Part shown: in pieces, positions 5,255-6,851 of the stretch
Layout of the letters: each line of letters begins with the position of its first letter
Numbering within the stretch: position 1 is the stretch's first letter
NCBI GenBank assembly: GCA_030146365.1
Contig: JASLBU010000284.1
Span: 1-6,851, forward strand
DNA from: Candidatus Limnocylindria bacterium
Lineage (GTDB): Bacteria; Chloroflexota; Limnocylindria; QHBO01
Length of the DNA: 6,851 bases
Reading direction: 5' to 3'
The notes under the pieces: model-generated
Databases searched by the model: none
What the model saw: only the letters and a program-made list of their open reading frames with translations
Told to the model about the DNA's origin: nothing
Program-made: the position numbers and the translations under genes

Positions 5255-5293
5255 AGCCGCCGCGATCCCGCACGGGTGCAGCGGGCGCCGCTG
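5255..5293 (+). repeat. decayed copy 5 of the interspersed hairpin repeat
   Basis: The left arm AGCCGCCGCG (5255-5264) and the core ATCCCGCACGG are intact, with one extra G in the core, but the right arm reads GGCGCCGCTGA instead of CGCGGCGGCT. It begins 32 nt after the stop of the frameshifted gene, keeping the positional habit of the family. Confidence 0.6.
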
Positions 5294-5357
5294 ATGTTCA
5301 CGTTCGCGGATGGCTCGCCGCTCGCAGAGCAGGCGACGAGGGGATGGGCGCACGGAG

Positions 5358-5395
5358 AGGGCCGGACATCCGAGGGGGCCATGGCGTCCGGCCCT
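5358..5395. repeat. perfect 10-bp inverted repeat
   Basis: AGGGCCGGAC (5358-5367) and GTCCGGCCCT (5386-5395) are perfect inverted arms around an 18-nt loop. No T-run follows on either strand. It could be a structured RNA element, an operator or a chance palindrome in a gene-poor stretch. Confidence 0.5.
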
Positions 5396-5593
5396 GGCAC
5401 CCAAGCGCATCGGCCGTGCCACGGAGGATGGCTGGCTCCCACTCCCATAGGTGATGGCTGGAAAGCCCCGGCTGGCGCCGAAAGCTCGGGCCGATCGCCG
5501 CCGCCCGTGCGCATTCGGCGTCACTCCGTCACGTCCCCGGCAACCTCACCCTCGATTCGCCCGAGGGCGGCGGGTCATGGAACGAATCGACCA

Positions 5594-5686
5594 TCATGAC
5601 CGCCGGTCCATCCCGTCCAGCACGATGAGCACGAGCGCCGTCGCAGTGATGCCGATGATGAGCAGTGCGATTAGCTCTGGTGGCAT
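5594..5686 (-). CDS. 30-residue single-helix membrane microprotein 1
   Basis: ATG at 5684-5686 opens 30 codons ending TGA. MPPELIALLIIGIT is followed by ATALVLIVLDGMDRRS, giving one hydrophobic helix (~4-23) flanked by a Glu at the N-terminal side and a basic MDRRS tail, so the expected topology is C-terminus inside. It aligns without gaps to the second microprotein at 6179-6271 with the shared pattern M..EL.A..IIGI...ALVL......M.RS. That conservation is the main argument that both are real. GAGGG lies about 7 nt upstream as a Shine-Dalgarno. The frame is open further upstream to 5794, but that part is Trp/Arg-rich and lies in the direct repeat. The pattern resembles the membrane anchor of the common small '..PE..A.IGVG.AL..L' proteins that normally continue into a coiled coil, which is absent here. 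Function unknown. Confidence 0.65.
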   Translation of the reverse strand: MPPELIALLIIGITATALVLIVLDGMDRRS

Positions 5687-5730
5687 GGCGGAGCCCTCGC
5701 AGATCGCGTGCCTTTGGGAGCGGACGACCG

Positions 5731-5864
5731 GACCACCACAGTCACGCTTGTGGCCCGGCCACCATGCCGACCAGTAAGGGGCCGGTCGGCGCATCAGTTA
5801 CCGCAGCGGCCATGCCGTGCCGGCCGAGATTGAGGCGGACACGGAAGACCGGGCCGCTGCCATG
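5731..5864. repeat. ~135-bp direct repeat, copy A
   Basis: It aligns from GACCACC to GGGCCGCTGCCATG with 6711-6848 at roughly 85% identity, with small indels. It starts 44 bp upstream (minus-strand sense) of microprotein 1. Two short hairpins are kept in both copies: GTGGC/GCCAC near 5750-5762 and GACCnG/CCGGTC near 5769-5787. Confidence 0.85.
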
Positions 5865-6011
5865 AATGAGGGGGTCACACGCAGCGGTCCGGTCGAGTGC
5901 CAGCCGGGGCGTGGAGGCTCATTTCCATGCCGGTCGGCCGATAGTACTGATGCAGACGGCGGGCCGCGCCGATGGCTCCTCCCGCCCGAAGTGTCGTTGA
6001 CGCCGCCCGCC

Positions 6012-6017
6012 CACCAT
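6012..6017 (+). promoter_or_regulatory. -10-like CACCAT, 6 nt before ATG 6024
   Basis: CACCAT sits at the same 6-nt distance from ATG as the hexamers at 2361, 4356 and 4688. TTGACGCCG 15 nt before it also precedes ATG 4368. On its own the match is weak. Confidence 0.3.
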
Positions 6018-6023
6018 GACGCC

Positions 6024-6182
6024 ATGTCCCCGAAGCGTGCCTTAGCGGACGCCTTAACAGGCCTCGGCACGTCTCCCGGCGGCTCCCTATGCTGCGCGGC
6101 ATGCGAGGGAGGGCTAGTGATCGATCCGGCCTTCCGCGTCCCAATAGTTGCTTCGCAGGCTCAACCCTCAGAGCTGCACTAG
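6024..6182 (+). CDS. possible 52-residue protein with CCxxC motif
   Basis: ATG 6024 opens 52 codons: MSPKRALADALTGLGTSPGG, then SLCCAACEGGLVIDPAF, ending in QPSELH. The Cys cluster CCAAC and a -10-like hexamer at leaderless spacing are the reasons to list it. No family is recognised, and only half of a zinc-binding site is present. Its TAG overlaps, tail to tail, the stop of microprotein 2 on the other strand. It may be a chance frame. Confidence 0.35.
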   Translation: MSPKRALADALTGLGTSPGGSLCCAACEGGLVIDPAFRVPIVASQAQPSELH

Positions 6183-6271
6183 CTGCGCTTCATGGCCGCG
6201 TGGACCGCGACGAGCACGAGCGCCACGACTCCGATGCCGATGATGGTGTACGCGAACAGTTCCATGGCCAT
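6179..6271 (-). CDS. 30-residue single-helix membrane microprotein 2
   Basis: ATG at 6269-6271 opens 30 codons to TAG: MAMELFAYTIIGIG followed by VVALVLVAVHAAMKRS. It has one hydrophobic helix (~4-26) and a basic MKRS end. It matches microprotein 1 in length and in the pattern M..EL.A..IIGI...ALVL......M.RS, with no gaps. The substitutions are conservative within the helix, which points to selection on the protein. No good Shine-Dalgarno is visible. It lies 39 nt downstream of the zinc-binding gene 6311-6577 on the same strand, so the two are probably co-transcribed. A second ATG two codons in would give 28 residues, but the length match favours the first. Confidence 0.65.
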   Translation of the reverse strand: MAMELFAYTIIGIGVVALVLVAVHAAMKRS

Positions 6272-6310
6272 GGGCGGCCGGTATTCGCACGCGCCATGCC
6301 CCGCCCGGAC

Positions 6311-6577
6311 TTATCGCGCTACGGGCGACGGTTGGGTCGCCTCAGTGGTGGCTGACGGCCGTGCGGCGATGCTCGAGTTGTCGAACCACTCGGAGGCGAA
6401 TCCAAGACACGCCCCACGGGACACCACGCTCTCGGCCGCTCGCTCGCCACAGGCGATGCACGGCGTGCGCTCATCCACGGTATGGAGCGAGGCACCGTGC
6501 CCGCAGCGGTCACACACCGGCTCATGGTCGATATGGAAAGCCGTGCGCGAGGCGCGGATGTGGTGGGAGAGGCTCAT
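6311..6577 (-). CDS. small zinc-binding protein (CDRCG ... CIACG)
   Basis: The 88-residue soluble protein has a His-rich start (MSLSHHIRASRTAFHIDHEP), then Cys22/Cys25 in CDRCGHG, a loop with His32, and Cys40/Cys43 in CIACGERA, a CxxCG-x14-CxxCG zinc ribbon. The second half is a lone-Cys, aromatic stretch (ACLGFASEWFDNS, ~56-68) followed by a Ser/Thr/Ala/Pro-rich disordered tail. 'CDRCGHGASLH' resembles small uncharacterised zinc proteins of high-GC bacteria. The start is ATG at 6575-6577, which sits in a perfect 6-bp hairpin (6571-6586) that could control translation. Microprotein 2 follows 39 nt downstream, suggesting a two-gene unit. Partner and target are unknown. Confidence 0.62.
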   Translation of the reverse strand: MSLSHHIRASRTAFHIDHEPVCDRCGHGASLHTVDERTPCIACGERAAESVVSRGACLGFASEWFDNSSIAARPSATTEATQPSPVAR

Positions 6578-6586
6578 GGCTGAGCC
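6571..6586 (-). promoter_or_regulatory. hairpin enclosing the start codon of the zinc-binding gene
   Basis: GGCTCA and TGAGCC arms (6571-6576 and 6581-6586) pair perfectly around a TGGC/GCCA tetraloop. On the minus-strand RNA, the A of the ATG closes the loop and its TG lies in the stem, so folding would hide the start. Confidence 0.4.
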
Positions 6587-6624
6587 CCTGCGGCTGGTGT
6601 GCCCGACAGTGCCGGCAGCGCCGT

Positions 6625-6646
6625 ACCTTCGGGCTGGGTCGAAGGT
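6625..6646. repeat. 7-bp inverted repeat upstream of the zinc-binding gene
   Basis: ACCTTCG (6625-6631) and CGAAGGT (6640-6646) are perfect arms around an 8-nt loop, about 50 nt upstream of the minus-strand start at 6577. A dimeric-regulator operator or leader hairpin are both possible. Confidence 0.35.
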
Positions 6647-6710
6647 CAGTCACGGGGAACTGCCCGCGTGTGGCGACCGTGATTACGTTCCGGCCCCAAT
6701 GGTGAGGCCA

Positions 6711-6848
6711 GACCACCGCAGTCACGCCCGTGGTCCGGCCACCATGCCGACCGGTAAGGGGGGCCGGTCTGCCGCACGAGCTACCGCAGCGTTCGTGCCG
6801 TGCCGTCGGAGATTGTGGCGGACACGGAACGACCGGGCCGCTGCCATG
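6711..6848. repeat. ~135-bp direct repeat, copy B
   Basis: Second copy of 5731-5864 in the same orientation, running to the window edge, so it may extend further. It lies about 130 bp upstream (minus-strand sense) of the zinc-binding gene. In this copy the GACCGG/CCGGTC stem is perfect. Confidence 0.85.
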
Positions 6849-6851
6849 GAC

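Larger units (their letters stand above)
5224..5593. other. 370-bp stretch without a convincing gene
   Basis: This stretch holds a decayed copy of the interspersed hairpin repeat (5255-5293) and a perfect 10-bp inverted repeat (5358-5395). The long frames crossing it on both strands are Arg/Pro/Ser-rich shadows with no domain or ribosome site. Nothing else is seen. Confidence 0.5.
5687..6023. other. gene-poor stretch holding direct repeat copy A
   Basis: Apart from the direct repeat (5731-5864) and the -10-like box at 6012, no supportable gene is seen. Long frames on both strands here (for example 5798-6070 on the minus strand) are low-complexity and lack ribosome sites. Confidence 0.45.

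Noticed and set aside
1551..5293. CRISPR array
   Set aside because: The repeated units are hairpins separated by whole genes at irregular distances, not regularly spaced repeats with short spacers.
4687..5514. 275-codon open frame on the minus strand
   Set aside because: It lies opposite the 4700-5223 gene, whose joined product has a clean helix and Cys-rich outer domain. The minus product is Arg/Pro/Ser-rich without a domain, as expected for a high-GC shadow.
5997..6002. TTGACG as a -35 box, also at 4343
   Set aside because: It is only 7-9 nt from the -10-like hexamers, whereas about 17 nt is needed, so it is not their -35 although the shared TTGACGCCG is curious.

Overview
The window is GC-rich (by eye about two thirds G+C) and comes from a chromosome of a high-GC bacterium. 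A heliorhodopsin, small lipoproteins with typical lipoboxes, many tiny zinc-ribbon proteins and several genes that look leaderless suggest a monoderm, most likely a Chloroflexota (Limnocylindria/Ellin6529-like) or actinobacterial lineage. The taxon is inference; there is no marker gene here. Codon usage looks even across the window, and no RNA gene, CRISPR array or intact transposon was seen.

Layout, left to right. Positions 1-226 hold the 3' end of an unrecognised + strand gene. A minus-strand lipoprotein (419-751) stands back to back with a truncated HNH-nuclease-like fragment (840-1046). That fragment runs in frame, with no stop, into a + strand lipoprotein (1059-1535) carrying a CYW...GCGTW secreted domain. 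Next come a DUF1579-like lipocalin-type protein (1730-2254) and a conserved hypothetical protein (2373-2948), each followed by a hairpin terminator. The central and best-identified gene is a complete heliorhodopsin on the minus strand (3133-3885) with Schiff-base Lys and Glu counterion intact. Divergent from it are a short DUF805-like membrane fragment (3978-4118) and a 35-residue zinc ribbon (4172-4279). A second zinc-ribbon protein (4368-4574) and a membrane-anchored protein with an apparent -1 frameshift (4700-5223) follow.

The last 1.6 kb is sparse and repeat-like. It contains two 30-residue, single-helix microproteins on the minus strand (5594-5686 and 6179-6271) that are clear paralogues of each other, a minus-strand zinc-binding protein (6311-6577), a possible tiny + strand ORF (6024-6182), and two copies of a ~135-bp direct repeat (5731-5864 and 6711-6848). 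These look like a decayed tandem duplication of a unit made of repeat element plus microprotein.

Two patterns cut across the window. A hairpin repeat (AGCCGCCGCG / CGCGGCGGCT arms) occurs five times, always in the same orientation and after + strand genes, so it seems to serve as an interspersed terminator; two copies are decayed. In addition, four starts are preceded at exactly 6 nt by a -10-like hexamer, which suggests leaderless transcripts. Functionally, the heliorhodopsin and the surrounding small zinc-ribbon and one-helix membrane proteins are the most plausible candidate for a light-responsive membrane signalling neighbourhood. The sequence alone does not prove that they work together.
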